Shown here one piece after another: positions 16,675 through 25,407 of a stretch of DNA of 33,920 nucleotides. The stretch is from an uncultured Chloroflexota bacterium. GTDB lineage: Bacteria > Chloroflexota > Limnocylindria > Limnocylindrales > CSP1-4. The position numbers and the translations under genes were made by a program. Every line of letters starts with the position of its first letter. Position 1 is the stretch's first letter. Location of the stretch: contig CAIYZX010000181.1 in NCBI GenBank assembly GCA_903930745.1, forward strand, positions 1 to 33,920, written 5' to 3'. The notes beneath the pieces were generated by a model. The model was not told the origin of the DNA. It was given only the letters and a program-made list of their open reading frames with translations, and did not search any database.

Positions 16675-17426
16675 GGGATCCCTTCCGGTGTGTGAGCGGG
16701 TTCCGGCCCCGTGCCGGTTCGTGCGGCGGGTGAGGGCTGATGCTGATCGGCTTCGCCATCACCCGGTCCGGGCTCCAGCCAGAGCGTGGCCAGCATCGTC
16801 CGCGCGTCGCTGAAGTGGGTCCGGATGGCCGTCTCGGCGGCTGTCCCGTCGCGGCGTCGGAGGGCATCGAGCACAGGGCCGTGTAGCCCGGCGATCCGAC
16901 GCCGGTCCGAGCCGGCCACCGCGAGCGTGATGTACGTCCGGGAGTACGGCTCGAGGAGGCCCCAGACCCGCTTCAGCGTCTTGTTCCCGCTGACGTCCAC
17001 GAGATACCCGTGGAAGGCGGCGTCGGCAGAGGCCTCCCCCACCGTGTCTCCGGCCTCTGCGCCTGCGTGCATCGCGTCCAGGAGAACGCCGAGCCGCTCG
17101 ACGTCATCGTCGGTCAGCCTGGGCACCGCGAGACGTACAACGAGCGCCTCCAGTTCGGACCGGACGACATACGCCTCGAGAAGCTCATCACGAGAGGGAC
17201 GGCGGACCCGGGCGCCGCGAAACGCGGCGATCTCCACGACTCCGAGGGCCTCGAGATCTCGGAGGGCCTCGCGGACAGGCGCCTGGCTCGTCCCGAACTC
17301 GCGCGCCACCCGGGTCTCAATGATCCGGGACCCGGGCTGATAGCGGCCGTCAAGGATCGCCTCGAGCAGGCGATCCTTGACGGTGTCGGACAGGACGCTG
17401 CGTGAGATCGTCGTCTCGGCAGCCAT
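16671..17426 (-). CDS. GntR-family (FCD domain) transcriptional regulator 1
   Basis: 251 aa. N-terminal winged HTH (~10-75; recognition region around VAREFGTSQAPVREALRDLE) and a C-terminal FCD domain with metal-ligand pattern DAAFH, LHGPV and IRTHF. FCD regulators typically repress catabolic genes until an organic-acid-like ligand binds. The HTH is nearly the same as that of the second regulator at 30762-31433, so both probably read the TCGATNATCGAT sites. A ~30-residue Pro/Gly/His-rich tail follows the FCD domain and is absent from the paralogue. ATG 17426 has GGAG nine bases upstream. It lies inside the operon it may control, 27 bases after the mobile-domain gene. Confidence 0.9.
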   Translation of the reverse strand: MAAETTISRSVLSDTVKDRLLEAILDGRYQPGSRIIETRVAREFGTSQAPVREALRDLEALGVVEIAAFRGARVRRPSRDELLEAYVVRSELEALVVRLAVPRLTDDDVERLGVLLDAMHAGAEAGDTVGEASADAAFHGYLVDVSGNKTLKRVWGLLEPYSRTYITLAVAGSDRRRIAGLHGPVLDALRRRDGTAAETAIRTHFSDARTMLATLWLEPGPGDGEADQHQPSPAARTGTGPEPAHTPEGIP

Positions 17427-17453
17427 CCCGGGGGTCTCCTCTCGCCGCGCTGG

Positions 17454-19187
17454 CTAAAGGATCGTCACGATGCCGGCGGTGCCGTCCACGCGGAGACGGT
17501 CGCCGGTCCTGATGGTCGAAGTGGCAACCGAGGTGCCCACGACGGCAGGGATCTCGTACTCGCGCGCCAGCACGGCCGGGTGCGAGACAGTACCGCCGGC
17601 GTCGGTCACGACGGCGGAGATGTGGCCGTAGAGGACCTGCCAGGCCGGGTTGGTCATCTGGCAGACGAGGATCTCGCCCTCGAGCAGGCTGTCGAACTCC
17701 GCCTCCGACATGACGACACGCGCCACGCCCTCAACGACGCCCGGCGAGCCGGCGATGCCCCTGACCTGGCCGGCCACCTGCACCTGCGAGCGGGTGAACT
17801 TGTCGGGGAAGCCCCAGAGGTTGAGGTACGGGAAGGCGAGCTGTGTCGCGGTGACCGTGCCGACCCAGTCACGCGGCTGCACCTTTTCGGCAGCCGCACG
17901 CTTGGCCTTGGCGGCGGCGACGATCGCCCTCCCGTCCATGGAGGACGGGTTGCCGATGAAGGCGCGCAGGTCGTTGTAGCGGAACAGGATGACGTCGTCG
18001 GGCGCGTCGAGGACGCCCTGTGCCACGAGCTTCTCGCCGACGGCGATGAGCACGAGGCGCACGTGGGCATTGGCACCCTGGTCGATGTAGAAGTGGTGGT
18101 CCGGGGTGAGCGGCGCCATCTTGAGGTTGATCTCGTTGGCGGCGCGCATCTCCTCGAGCGCCTCGCCCTCGAGGCCCTCGAGGATCTCCCTCGCGGCTGC
18201 GTCGATATCGGCCGCCAGGGTCGCGATGCGTGCCGGGTAGTCGTAGTCGGACGAGAACTGGTCCCGCACGAGCTGGACGACCGGGATCATGTCCTCCCGG
18301 AAGCTCGGGAAGATGAACTCATGGCTCCAGACGGCGTGCCAGCCGAACTCCTTCTGGTACGGCACGATCCGCTCGTCGATGAAGCGTCGACCGCGTGCGC
18401 TTGCCCTGAGGGAGGGCAGGATCTCGGCCCCGGACGCGGCGGCGAAGATCGCGGCCAGCTCGGCGTCGGCCTTGACCTCCTCCTTCGCCTCCCAGAGGGC
18501 CTTGATCTTGTCCCAGTTGCGGTCGTTGGCCGAGTTCTGGAGCCGGCCGAGCAGGGCCTCATTGACCCTGCCATGCGTCTTCTCCATGACCGCCCGAAGG
18601 TTGAGCGTCGCGCTCAGCTGCGCGAAGTTCAGCATCCAGTGGATCTTCCAGTGGCGGTCGTGCATGTCGATGGCGTCCTCGAGCAGGACGGCCACCTCGG
18701 CCAGGGAGAGCTGGTCCTTCTGGTCCAGCATGCCCTCGATGTAGTCGAAGTTGCGCTGCATCTCCGGGACGAAGCGGCTTCGCCACCAGTCGGTGAACTT
18801 GAGGCCGTACACCGGCAGGACTGCGCCCAGGTACGCGCCGATCCTGCCGGCGTATGCGTTGTCCTCGGGGACGATCGGGTGGGTCGAGTAGTTGTACTCC
18901 TGGGTCGCGACATCGACGCCGGCCTCGGCCGGGATCGCCGCCGTGTACAGGTAGCCGTTGACGTTCTTGTAGATCCAGTCCGACGCGAACGGCGTGCCGA
19001 AGCGGCGGAACATGTGGTCGCACGAGAGCCACCAGCCGCCGATGTCCTCGTACATCGGTGACAGGGGCTTGGGGCAGTGCAGGTCGTCGTAGACCCAGAA
19101 GAGATCCTTCTCGGTCTCGGACGTCCACTCCACGGGGAACGACTCGTCCCCGAGGAACTGGTCCAGGACTTCTTCCTTCAGCGGCAC
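17454..19187 (-). CDS. PEP-utilising enzyme mobile-domain protein (phosphohistidine swivel at C-terminus)
   Basis: 577 aa. The C-terminal ~95 residues form a PEP-utiliser mobile domain: GIAGSPGVVEGVARVV, ILVCQMTNPAWQVLYG, then G-G-T-V-S-H536-P-A-V-L-A-R-E and IPAVVG. His536 is the expected phosphate carrier. The first ~450 residues have no ATP-grasp motifs and no pyruvate barrel; they are rich in Trp and acidic residues and look like the substrate-binding middle region of rifampin phosphotransferase or phenylphosphate synthase subunits. By itself it cannot bind ATP, so it should need a partner for phosphorylation; the PPDK-like protein at the end of the operon is a candidate. GTG start at 19187 with GAGGA eight bases upstream. 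Confidence 0.82.
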   Translation of the reverse strand: MPLKEEVLDQFLGDESFPVEWTSETEKDLFWVYDDLHCPKPLSPMYEDIGGWWLSCDHMFRRFGTPFASDWIYKNVNGYLYTAAIPAEAGVDVATQEYNYSTHPIVPEDNAYAGRIGAYLGAVLPVYGLKFTDWWRSRFVPEMQRNFDYIEGMLDQKDQLSLAEVAVLLEDAIDMHDRHWKIHWMLNFAQLSATLNLRAVMEKTHGRVNEALLGRLQNSANDRNWDKIKALWEAKEEVKADAELAAIFAAASGAEILPSLRASARGRRFIDERIVPYQKEFGWHAVWSHEFIFPSFREDMIPVVQLVRDQFSSDYDYPARIATLAADIDAAAREILEGLEGEALEEMRAANEINLKMAPLTPDHHFYIDQGANAHVRLVLIAVGEKLVAQGVLDAPDDVILFRYNDLRAFIGNPSSMDGRAIVAAAKAKRAAAEKVQPRDWVGTVTATQLAFPYLNLWGFPDKFTRSQVQVAGQVRGIAGSPGVVEGVARVVMSEAEFDSLLEGEILVCQMTNPAWQVLYGHISAVVTDAGGTVSHPAVLAREYEIPAVVGTSVATSTIRTGDRLRVDGTAGIVTIL

Positions 19188-19244
19188 AGTTCAGTTCCTC
19201 CTCGGACCGGCCGCGTTGCCGGTCCCTGCGTGCGTGACGGTGGC

Positions 19245-20072
19245 CTACGAGGCCTTCGAGATCCTCTTGAACCTCTTCATGTTCTCGGTGATGGCGATCT
19301 CGGTGGGGAGTCGCTCCATCGAGGAGGCACCGAAGAACCCGGCGACGCCGGTGGTGTGGGTGAGCACGTACTCGGCATCCTCGGGCTCGGCGATCGGACC
19401 GCCATGGCAGAGCACGATGATGTCCGGCTTCACGGCAACGGCAGCGTCGCGGATCGCCTGGACACGCTCGGCCGAGGCCTCGATCGTGAGAGCCGTGGTG
19501 GCGCCGATGGCACCCTTGGTGGTGAGGCCCATGTGCGCGACGATCACGTCGGCGCCAGCGGCGGCCATTGCCGCCGCCTGGTCGGTGTCGAAGACGTACG
19601 GCGTGGTGAGCAGACCGGCGTCGTGCGCCTGGCCGATCATCTCGACCTCGAGGCCGAACCCCATGCCGGTCTCCTCGAGGTTCTGCCGGAACTGTCCGTC
19701 GCACAGGCCAACCGTCGGGAAGTTCTGGACGCCGGAGAACCCGACCCGCTTGATCTCCTCGAGGAACACCGGCATCAGCCGGAAGGGGTCCGTGCCACAG
19801 ACACCGGCGAGGACCGGTGTCTCGCGGACGACCGGCAGCACCTCGGCGGCCATCTCCATGACGATCGCGTTGGCATCGCCGTAGGGCATGCAGCCCGCCA
19901 GCGAGCCGCGTCCGGCCATCCGGTAGCGCCCCGAGTTGTAGATGATGATGAGGTCGGCGCCGCCTGCCTCGGCGCACTTCGCGGAGAGACCTGTGCCCGC
20001 GCCGGCGCCCATGATCACGCCGCCCTGGGCCACCGTTGTGCGCAGCCGTGCAAGCGCCTGCTGCCCGTTCAT
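19245..20072 (-). CDS. TIM-barrel protein of the PEP hydrolase-like / Tm-1 C-terminal family (PF09370)
   Basis: 275 aa. Family marks: GAGAGTGLSAKCAEAGGADLIIIYNSGRYRMAG in part, GVCGTDP, GVQNFPTVGLCDG, IVAHMGLTTKGAIGA, and VLCHGGPI near the end. Members have been named phosphoenolpyruvate hydrolase-like, but the reaction is not established. They are found with, or fused to, UPF0261 proteins, as in the plant Tm-1 protein; the UPF0261 gene lies immediately upstream here. ATG at 20072 with AAGGAGG eight bases upstream. A decayed second copy of the C-terminal part lies at 27968-28242. Confidence 0.88.
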   Translation of the reverse strand: MNGQQALARLRTTVAQGGVIMGAGAGTGLSAKCAEAGGADLIIIYNSGRYRMAGRGSLAGCMPYGDANAIVMEMAAEVLPVVRETPVLAGVCGTDPFRLMPVFLEEIKRVGFSGVQNFPTVGLCDGQFRQNLEETGMGFGLEVEMIGQAHDAGLLTTPYVFDTDQAAAMAAAGADVIVAHMGLTTKGAIGATTALTIEASAERVQAIRDAAVAVKPDIIVLCHGGPIAEPEDAEYVLTHTTGVAGFFGASSMERLPTEIAITENMKRFKRISKAS

Positions 20073-20091
20073 GCCAAGGACCTCCTTGTCC

Positions 20092-21321
20092 CTATGCCTG
20101 CTTCGCGGCCCACGCGCGGTAGTGCGCGTCGAGCTTGTCGGCCATGGCCGTCGCGAAGGCGGGATCGTTGATGTCGGCGGCCATCTCGACCACCTCGACG
20201 TCGGGCCGGAGACCGGCCTTCAGCTCCCGGATCAGGGCCGCATCCGCGGCCGCATCGTGGAAGGGGCCACCCGGGGTCGCGATCATGGAGACGCCGCCGA
20301 GAGGGATGAAGACCGTGAGGGGTCCCTTGGCCAGGTTGAGCTTGCGGGCGATGATCCGCCCGAGTTCGGCACACTCCTCCTCGGTGGTCCGCATCAACGT
20401 CACCGTGGCGTTGTGCACGTAGAGGTTGCGATCGTTGAACTGGGCCGGAACGGTCTCCCGCGGGCCGAAGTTGCACATGTCGAGCGCGCCGAGCGAGACG
20501 ACCTGCGGGATCCCCAGGGAGCCGGCCATCTCGAGCCGGTCGGGGCCTGCGGAGAGGACGCCGCCCACGAGCTCGTCCACGAGCTCCGTGGTGGTCGCGT
20601 CGAGGGCGCCCGTGATGAAGCCCGCCTTCATGAGGGCCTCCATCGACTGGCCGCCGGCACCGGTGGCGTGGAAGACGAGAACCTCGTAGCCGAGCGCCTC
20701 GAGCCGCTCGCGAGCTGTTGTGACGCAGGGGGTTGTGACGCCGAACATCGTGGCCCCGATGAGTGGCTTCCTCGCGATCCGGGACACGAAGCCGTCGGTG
20801 GCCTTCGCCATGCCCGCGATGGCGGCTGCGGCGTTGGTCAGGATCTTCTCCGACAGGCCGTTGATGCCGGCGATGTCCACCACCGAGTACATCATCGCGA
20901 TGTCGGAAGTCCCCACGTATGGGCGGGTGTCACCCGAGGCCATCGTGGAGACGATCAGCTTGGGCACGCCCACCGGCAGTGCCTGCATGGCCGCGGCAGC
21001 GATCGACGATCCGCCAGAGCCGCCGATGCCGAGTACTCCGTGGAGCCTCCCCTCGGCATACAGGCGCCTGGTCACCTCGACCGCGCCGCGCGTCATCGCG
21101 GCGACCGCGGGGCCGCGGTCGTGCGCTGCCACCAGGGCCGCACGGTCCACGCCCGCCGCTGCAGCAACCTCGTCGGCCGTCACGTCGGCAGCCGGCGAGT
21201 CGCTCATCACGCCCGCATCGACCACGACGACGTCGCAACCGCCTTCACGGACACGCTCGCGCAGGAACTCGTACTCGGGTCCCTTGGTGTCCAAGGTGCC
21301 GAGGAGCACGACGCTCGCCAT
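20092..21321 (-). CDS. Tm-1-like ATP-binding domain protein (UPF0261)
   Basis: 409 aa, usual length for the family (PF06792). N-terminus ASVVLLGTLDTKGPEYEFLRE, then VVVDAGVM, GIGGSGGSSIAAAAMQALPVG, VSTMASGDTRPYVGTSDI and GATMFGVTTPCV, which together form the nucleotide-binding fold described for tomato Tm-1. The bacterial function is not known. It forms a pair with the TIM-barrel gene just downstream (19-bp gap), equal to the two halves of Tm-1. ATG 21321 with AGGAGG eight bases upstream. It lies between the transporter genes and the putative enzymes, so a catabolic role is likely, by context. Confidence 0.88.
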   Translation of the reverse strand: MASVVLLGTLDTKGPEYEFLRERVREGGCDVVVVDAGVMSDSPAADVTADEVAAAAGVDRAALVAAHDRGPAVAAMTRGAVEVTRRLYAEGRLHGVLGIGGSGGSSIAAAAMQALPVGVPKLIVSTMASGDTRPYVGTSDIAMMYSVVDIAGINGLSEKILTNAAAAIAGMAKATDGFVSRIARKPLIGATMFGVTTPCVTTARERLEALGYEVLVFHATGAGGQSMEALMKAGFITGALDATTTELVDELVGGVLSAGPDRLEMAGSLGIPQVVSLGALDMCNFGPRETVPAQFNDRNLYVHNATVTLMRTTEEECAELGRIIARKLNLAKGPLTVFIPLGGVSMIATPGGPFHDAAADAALIRELKAGLRPDVEVVEMAADINDPAFATAMADKLDAHYRAWAAKQA

Positions 21322-21333
21322 GTGAAATGCCTC

Positions 21334-22134
21334 CTAGGGGTTCGCCGCAGGTGCGGCAGGAGTCTCGGTGTGCCCGATGTGGGTGCTCACGCCCAGGTAG
21401 CGTCGCTGGGCCACCTCGTCGTCGGCGAGGTCGTCAGACGTCGTCTCAAGCGCAATCCTGCCCGTGACCATGATCGCGATGCGCTCCGAGACGGCCGTGG
21501 CCACGCCAAGGTTCTGCTCAACAAGGAGCAGAGCCACTCCCTCGCGAGCGAGGTTGTGGAGCGTCTCCACCATGTGCTCGACGACGATCGGGGCAAGCCC
21601 CTCGGAGGGCTCGTCCATGATCAGGAGGCGTGGATTGAGGAGCAGTGCCCTGGCGATCGCGAGCATCTGCTGCTCGCCACCGGAGAGCTGGGTCCCGCCA
21701 TTGCGACGGCGGGCCTGCAGTGAGGGGAAGAGGTCGTAGACCTTCTTGATGGTCCAGCCATCGCTGCCCCCGCCGGACACCATCCGGAGGTGCTCGTCGA
21801 CCGACAGCGACGCGAAGACGCGCCGGCCCTGGGGGACGTAGCCGATCCCGGTGCGGGCGATCTCGTGCGGCTTGAGGCCGATCAGCTCCTGGCCATGGAG
21901 CCGGATCGAGCCGCCGAACGCGGGCACGAGGCCCATGATCGCGTTGCACAGGGTGGACTTGCCCATCCCATTTCGCCCGATCAGCGACAGCGGCCGCCGG
22001 TTCACCACGAGATCCACGCCCTGGAGGACGTGGCTCTGGCCGTATCGGACATCCAGGCCGGAGACCTGGAGCACGGGCACGGCCCCTGTCTCGGCCGGCA
22101 CATCCGGCTGGGGCGCGACAGCCTGCTCAGCCAT
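21334..22134 (-). CDS. livF: Branched-chain amino acid-type ABC transporter ATPase LivF
   Basis: 266 aa. One of the two ATPases that power the importer. Walker A GRNGMGKST, signature LSGGEQQMLAIARALLL, and Walker B LLIMDEPSEGLAP are all visible, with the LivF-type VEQN switch region (LLVEQNLGVA). The ATG at 22134 overlaps livG by eight bases and has GGGAG six bases upstream; an ATG at 22158 also opens the frame but sits deeper in livG. The first ~25 residues are a Pro/Ala-rich extension before the ABC domain (LQVSGLDVRYG). Confidence 0.93.
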   Translation of the reverse strand: MAEQAVAPQPDVPAETGAVPVLQVSGLDVRYGQSHVLQGVDLVVNRRPLSLIGRNGMGKSTLCNAIMGLVPAFGGSIRLHGQELIGLKPHEIARTGIGYVPQGRRVFASLSVDEHLRMVSGGGSDGWTIKKVYDLFPSLQARRRNGGTQLSGGEQQMLAIARALLLNPRLLIMDEPSEGLAPIVVEHMVETLHNLAREGVALLLVEQNLGVATAVSERIAIMVTGRIALETTSDDLADDEVAQRRYLGVSTHIGHTETPAAPAANP

Positions 22135-22912
22135 TGCGGGCTCCCACTGCATGCCCAAGGTAGATGTCCTGGACCTGGCGGTTGTCCTGGATCTCGTCGG
22201 GGTTGCCCTCGACGAGCGGTGTGCCCTCGGCCATGACGGTCACCCGGTCCGCCACGGCGAGCGCGACGTCCATGTCGTGCTCAACGATGACGACGGTGAT
22301 GTCCCTCGGGAGCCCCTGGATCAACGAGGTGAGGTTGATGCGCTCAGCACGCGACAGGCCTGCGGCCGGCTCATCGAGCATCAACAGGCGTGGGTTGCCC
22401 GCGAGGGCCATTCCCACCTCCAGCTGGCGCTGCTGCCCATGCGAGAGTGCGCCCACCGGCGCCGCGAGGGCGTCGGCCAGCCCCACGATCGCTGCGATCT
22501 CCGCCGCCCGGACCCGTGACGGATCATCCGCCTTGGGTCTCGTGGGCCAGAAGCGTCGGCCCTGGACCCCCCGGATCGCCAGGAACAGGCTCTGCGCCAC
22601 GGTCAGACCCATGAACAGCTGCGATGTCTGGTACGTCCGGCAGACGCCGAGCCTGGTGCGCACGTACGGCGGCAGGTTCGTGACATCCGTGCCGAACAGC
22701 TCGACGCTGCCGGAGGTGGGCGGGAAATCGCCGGCGACCACGTTGAACAGGGTCGTCTTCCCGGCCCCGTTGGGACCAAGGATCGCTCGACGCTCGCCCG
22801 CGGCCACCTCCATGCTCGTGTCGTGCAGCGCCTGGAGGGCGCCGAAGCGCCGCCCCACACCCTGCAGACGCAGGGCGGGGGCAGACGCTTCGGCTGCCAT
22901 CCGATCGGTCAC
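22127..22912 (-). CDS. livG: Branched-chain amino acid-type ABC transporter ATPase LivG
   Basis: 261 aa. Second ATPase of the importer. Walker A GPNGAGKTT, signature LSHGQQRQLEVGMAL, Walker B LLMLDEPAAGLS, and the VEHDMD switch His. The short C-terminal tail (NPDEIQDNRQVQDIYLG) is the LivG/LivF BCA_ABC_TP_C form. GTG at 22912 overlaps the stop of the binding-protein gene by four bases (GTGA); an ATG at 22900 is an alternative. Confidence 0.93.
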   Translation of the reverse strand: MTDRMAAEASAPALRLQGVGRRFGALQALHDTSMEVAAGERRAILGPNGAGKTTLFNVVAGDFPPTSGSVELFGTDVTNLPPYVRTRLGVCRTYQTSQLFMGLTVAQSLFLAIRGVQGRRFWPTRPKADDPSRVRAAEIAAIVGLADALAAPVGALSHGQQRQLEVGMALAGNPRLLMLDEPAAGLSRAERINLTSLIQGLPRDITVVIVEHDMDVALAVADRVTVMAEGTPLVEGNPDEIQDNRQVQDIYLGHAVGARNG

Positions 22913-24195
22913 GGGCAGCTCGGGAAGTCGCGGCTCACCGGCTGGGCGAGATACGGGCTCGTCGCACCGAGGCCAAGCGTCTGGTCGACGCCGTCGGCCT
23001 TGGAGATGACGTTGTTCTGCAGGGTGCCGTCGGCAGCCTTCTGCACTTCGGTGACGTAGTTGGAGCTGATCGCCTGGCGGTTGCCGTCAAGGCTGACGTG
23101 TCCCGTCGGGCCATCGAACTCGACCTTGGCAAGGGCCGCCATGAAGGCTGCCTGCTTGTTGGAGAGGTCGCCCTTGACGGCCTGGAGGGCCTTGAGGACG
23201 CCGACCGTCTCGTTGTAGTAGCTGAGGGCAAAGAGTCCCGGGAACGGCAGTCCGTCCTTGAACTCCTTGTGGTACTCGGCCACGTAGTCGAGCCATGCCT
23301 TGTCGGTCGCGGTGTCGGCAGTCGGGCCGGCTGCGATCGTGCCGGCGAGGATGTCCTGGAAGGCACCCTTGGTCGCGAGCACCGACTGGTCCACCGTGAT
23401 GGAGCCGCCGATGAACTTGGCCTTGCCGCCAGCCTGGTTGTACTGGGTGAAGAAGTTGACCGCGTCCGAGCCGCCGAGCGCGACGTAGATCGCGTCGATG
23501 CCGGATGTCGGCAGGTTGGACACGACGGACGAGTAGTCCTTGGTGCCGAGCGGGACCCAGTTCTTCTGGACAACATGGCCACCGGCCGCGCAGAACTCGT
23601 ACATGAAGCCGCCAACCTGCGTGTACGGGAACGAGTAGTCCTCGGCCACGAGGGCGACGCTCTTGTAGCCCTTCTTCTCAAACGCGTACTTGCCGAGGCC
23701 GGCCATCCACTGGGCACCGTCGGTCGAGAAGCGGAAGAAGTTGGGGGCGGCATCGCGGAACGTCGTGTCCTGGGCCGCGGACGACCCGTTGACGAACGTC
23801 TTGTCCGGCACGGTCTTGGCGTAATCCTTGATCGCGAGACCCTCGTCACCGGAGAGAGGGCCGATCAGGATGTCGACGTTGTCCTGCTCGATGAGCTTCT
23901 TCGCCTTCTCGAGGGCAACGGCCGGCGTGGCGTCGGAGCCCTCCTTGAGCAGCTGGACCTGGAAGCCCTCGAACTGCCAGTTGCCGTTGTCGAGCTTCTT
24001 GCCGAGAGTGTTGAGCGCCTGCTCGACACCACGGAAGCCATCCTGACCGGGCACCGCGAACGGGCCCTCGAGGGTGGCGAGTCCGCCGATCTTGATGACC
24101 TTGTCACCGCCGCTCGAACCACCGCACCCGGCGGCGGCGATCGATGCAACGAACATCAGGGCGACGAGCCCGCGGCCCGTCCTCGTTCCGAACAT
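22909..24195 (-). CDS. ABC transporter substrate-binding lipoprotein (LivK/amide-binding type)
   Basis: 428 aa. Signal peptide with a hydrophobic core (LVALMFVASIAAAGC) and lipobox ending at Cys24, so it is anchored outside the membrane. The Peripla_BP_6 fold begins KIGGLATLEGPFAVPGQDGFRGVEQALN and continues through VDILIGPLSGDEGLAIKDYA. These proteins bind branched amino acids, but also amides, urea and aromatic acids, so the ligand cannot be named. ATG 24195 has AGGAGG four bases upstream; an upstream ATG at 24240 opens the frame without a signal sequence. It lies between livM and livG in the operon, with 90 bp after livM. Confidence 0.92.
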   Translation of the reverse strand: MFGTRTGRGLVALMFVASIAAAGCGGSSGGDKVIKIGGLATLEGPFAVPGQDGFRGVEQALNTLGKKLDNGNWQFEGFQVQLLKEGSDATPAVALEKAKKLIEQDNVDILIGPLSGDEGLAIKDYAKTVPDKTFVNGSSAAQDTTFRDAAPNFFRFSTDGAQWMAGLGKYAFEKKGYKSVALVAEDYSFPYTQVGGFMYEFCAAGGHVVQKNWVPLGTKDYSSVVSNLPTSGIDAIYVALGGSDAVNFFTQYNQAGGKAKFIGGSITVDQSVLATKGAFQDILAGTIAAGPTADTATDKAWLDYVAEYHKEFKDGLPFPGLFALSYYNETVGVLKALQAVKGDLSNKQAAFMAALAKVEFDGPTGHVSLDGNRQAISSNYVTEVQKAADGTLQNNVISKADGVDQTLGLGATSPYLAQPVSRDFPSCP

Positions 24196-24285
24196 CAGTC
24201 CTCCTCTCAGCGATGGCCGCACAAGGTAGTGCGGGTCCACGCGACCTCCGTACCGGTATGTCCTGGTGGTGCCTCCTCCTGTTGA

Positions 24286-25407
24286 CTACCCTCCCGATGG
24301 GACATCGTCGCCCGCAGGCACGCCCGGAGCTCCAGGTGCTGTCACGGTGGATGCCGACGCGATGCCTGCCTCGGCCGCAAGTGGGTCCACGGCGCGGCGC
24401 CGTCCCCCGCCGCGATGGGTGAGCGCCACGAATGCACGATCGGCGAGGCCCACGATCCCGTTGGGCGCCACGAGCACGATCAGCAGGAAGCCAAGTCCGA
24501 TGAGCGTGTTGAACCGCTCGTCGAACGAGAAGCCGGCGATCGTGATGCTGCTCGCGAAGACCTTGATCAGCGTGTAGATGACGGCGCCCACGAACGCACC
24601 GATCGGATAGCCCAGGCCACCGAGGACGGCGACGATCAGGACTTCGATCGTGCGGCTGAGATCAACGATCCCGGGCGAGATGTTGCCGCGGTACCACGCG
24701 CCCAGGACCCCCGAGATGCCCGCCACGAAACCGCCGATGGCAAACAGGGCGACGCGATGGCCGCCAACGCGGTACCCCAGGGCGGCCATGCGGCGCGGAT
24801 TGTCCCGCACACCCTGGAACGTCAAGCCCAGCTGTGACCTCACCAGGTAGCGCAATCCGAGGTAGACCGCGGATGCCGTTCCGAGGCAGAGGTAGTAGAA
24901 GACGGGCGGATCCTGCCGTGGGAGGCCCGTGGGGCCCTCGATGCCGGCGAAGCCGATGTGGCCGCCGAAGACGTCGTAGTTCTGGAGGACGATGTAGTAG
25001 AAGCCCACGGACAGCGCGAGCGTGAGCATCAGGAAGTAGATGCCGTACGAGCGCGACGAGATGGCCCCGAACAGGGCGCCGAGCGCCGTGGCCAGTGCGA
25101 TGGCGATGAGTGCGGACGGGATCGCGGGCAGGCCCGCCCCGAGCGTCGATCCGGTGGCGTTCGTGCTGGGCTCGAGGCTCAGGAGCGCAACCATGTAGGC
25201 CGCGAAACCGGCAAGGGCGGCCTGGGCCAGCGAGGTCATCCCGCCATAGCCCGCCATGAAGACGAGGCTCAGAGCGGCGATGCCCAGGATCATCGCGTTG
25301 GCGCCGATGGACAGCACCCAGAACCGGGGCATCACCTGCGGGTAGATGACCAGGACCACGAGGACCGCCAGCGTCGCGATGCCCTGGCGGCTGCGCACCC
25401 AGGTCAT
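24286..25407 (-). CDS. livM: ABC transporter permease LivM
   Basis: 373 aa, multispanning permease. Seen: TM-rich N-terminus, the family-typical GGMTSLAQAALAGFAAY region, and the EAA-like loop YRVGGHRVALFAIGGFVAGISGVLGA. The final ~40 residues after LADRAFVALTHRGG are a Pro/Ala/Gly-rich cytoplasmic tail of no known domain. ATG 25407 overlaps the livH stop by four bases (ATGA). Forms the translocation channel with LivH. Confidence 0.92.
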   Translation of the reverse strand: MTWVRSRQGIATLAVLVVLVIYPQVMPRFWVLSIGANAMILGIAALSLVFMAGYGGMTSLAQAALAGFAAYMVALLSLEPSTNATGSTLGAGLPAIPSALIAIALATALGALFGAISSRSYGIYFLMLTLALSVGFYYIVLQNYDVFGGHIGFAGIEGPTGLPRQDPPVFYYLCLGTASAVYLGLRYLVRSQLGLTFQGVRDNPRRMAALGYRVGGHRVALFAIGGFVAGISGVLGAWYRGNISPGIVDLSRTIEVLIVAVLGGLGYPIGAFVGAVIYTLIKVFASSITIAGFSFDERFNTLIGLGFLLIVLVAPNGIVGLADRAFVALTHRGGGRRRAVDPLAAEAGIASASTVTAPGAPGVPAGDDVPSGG

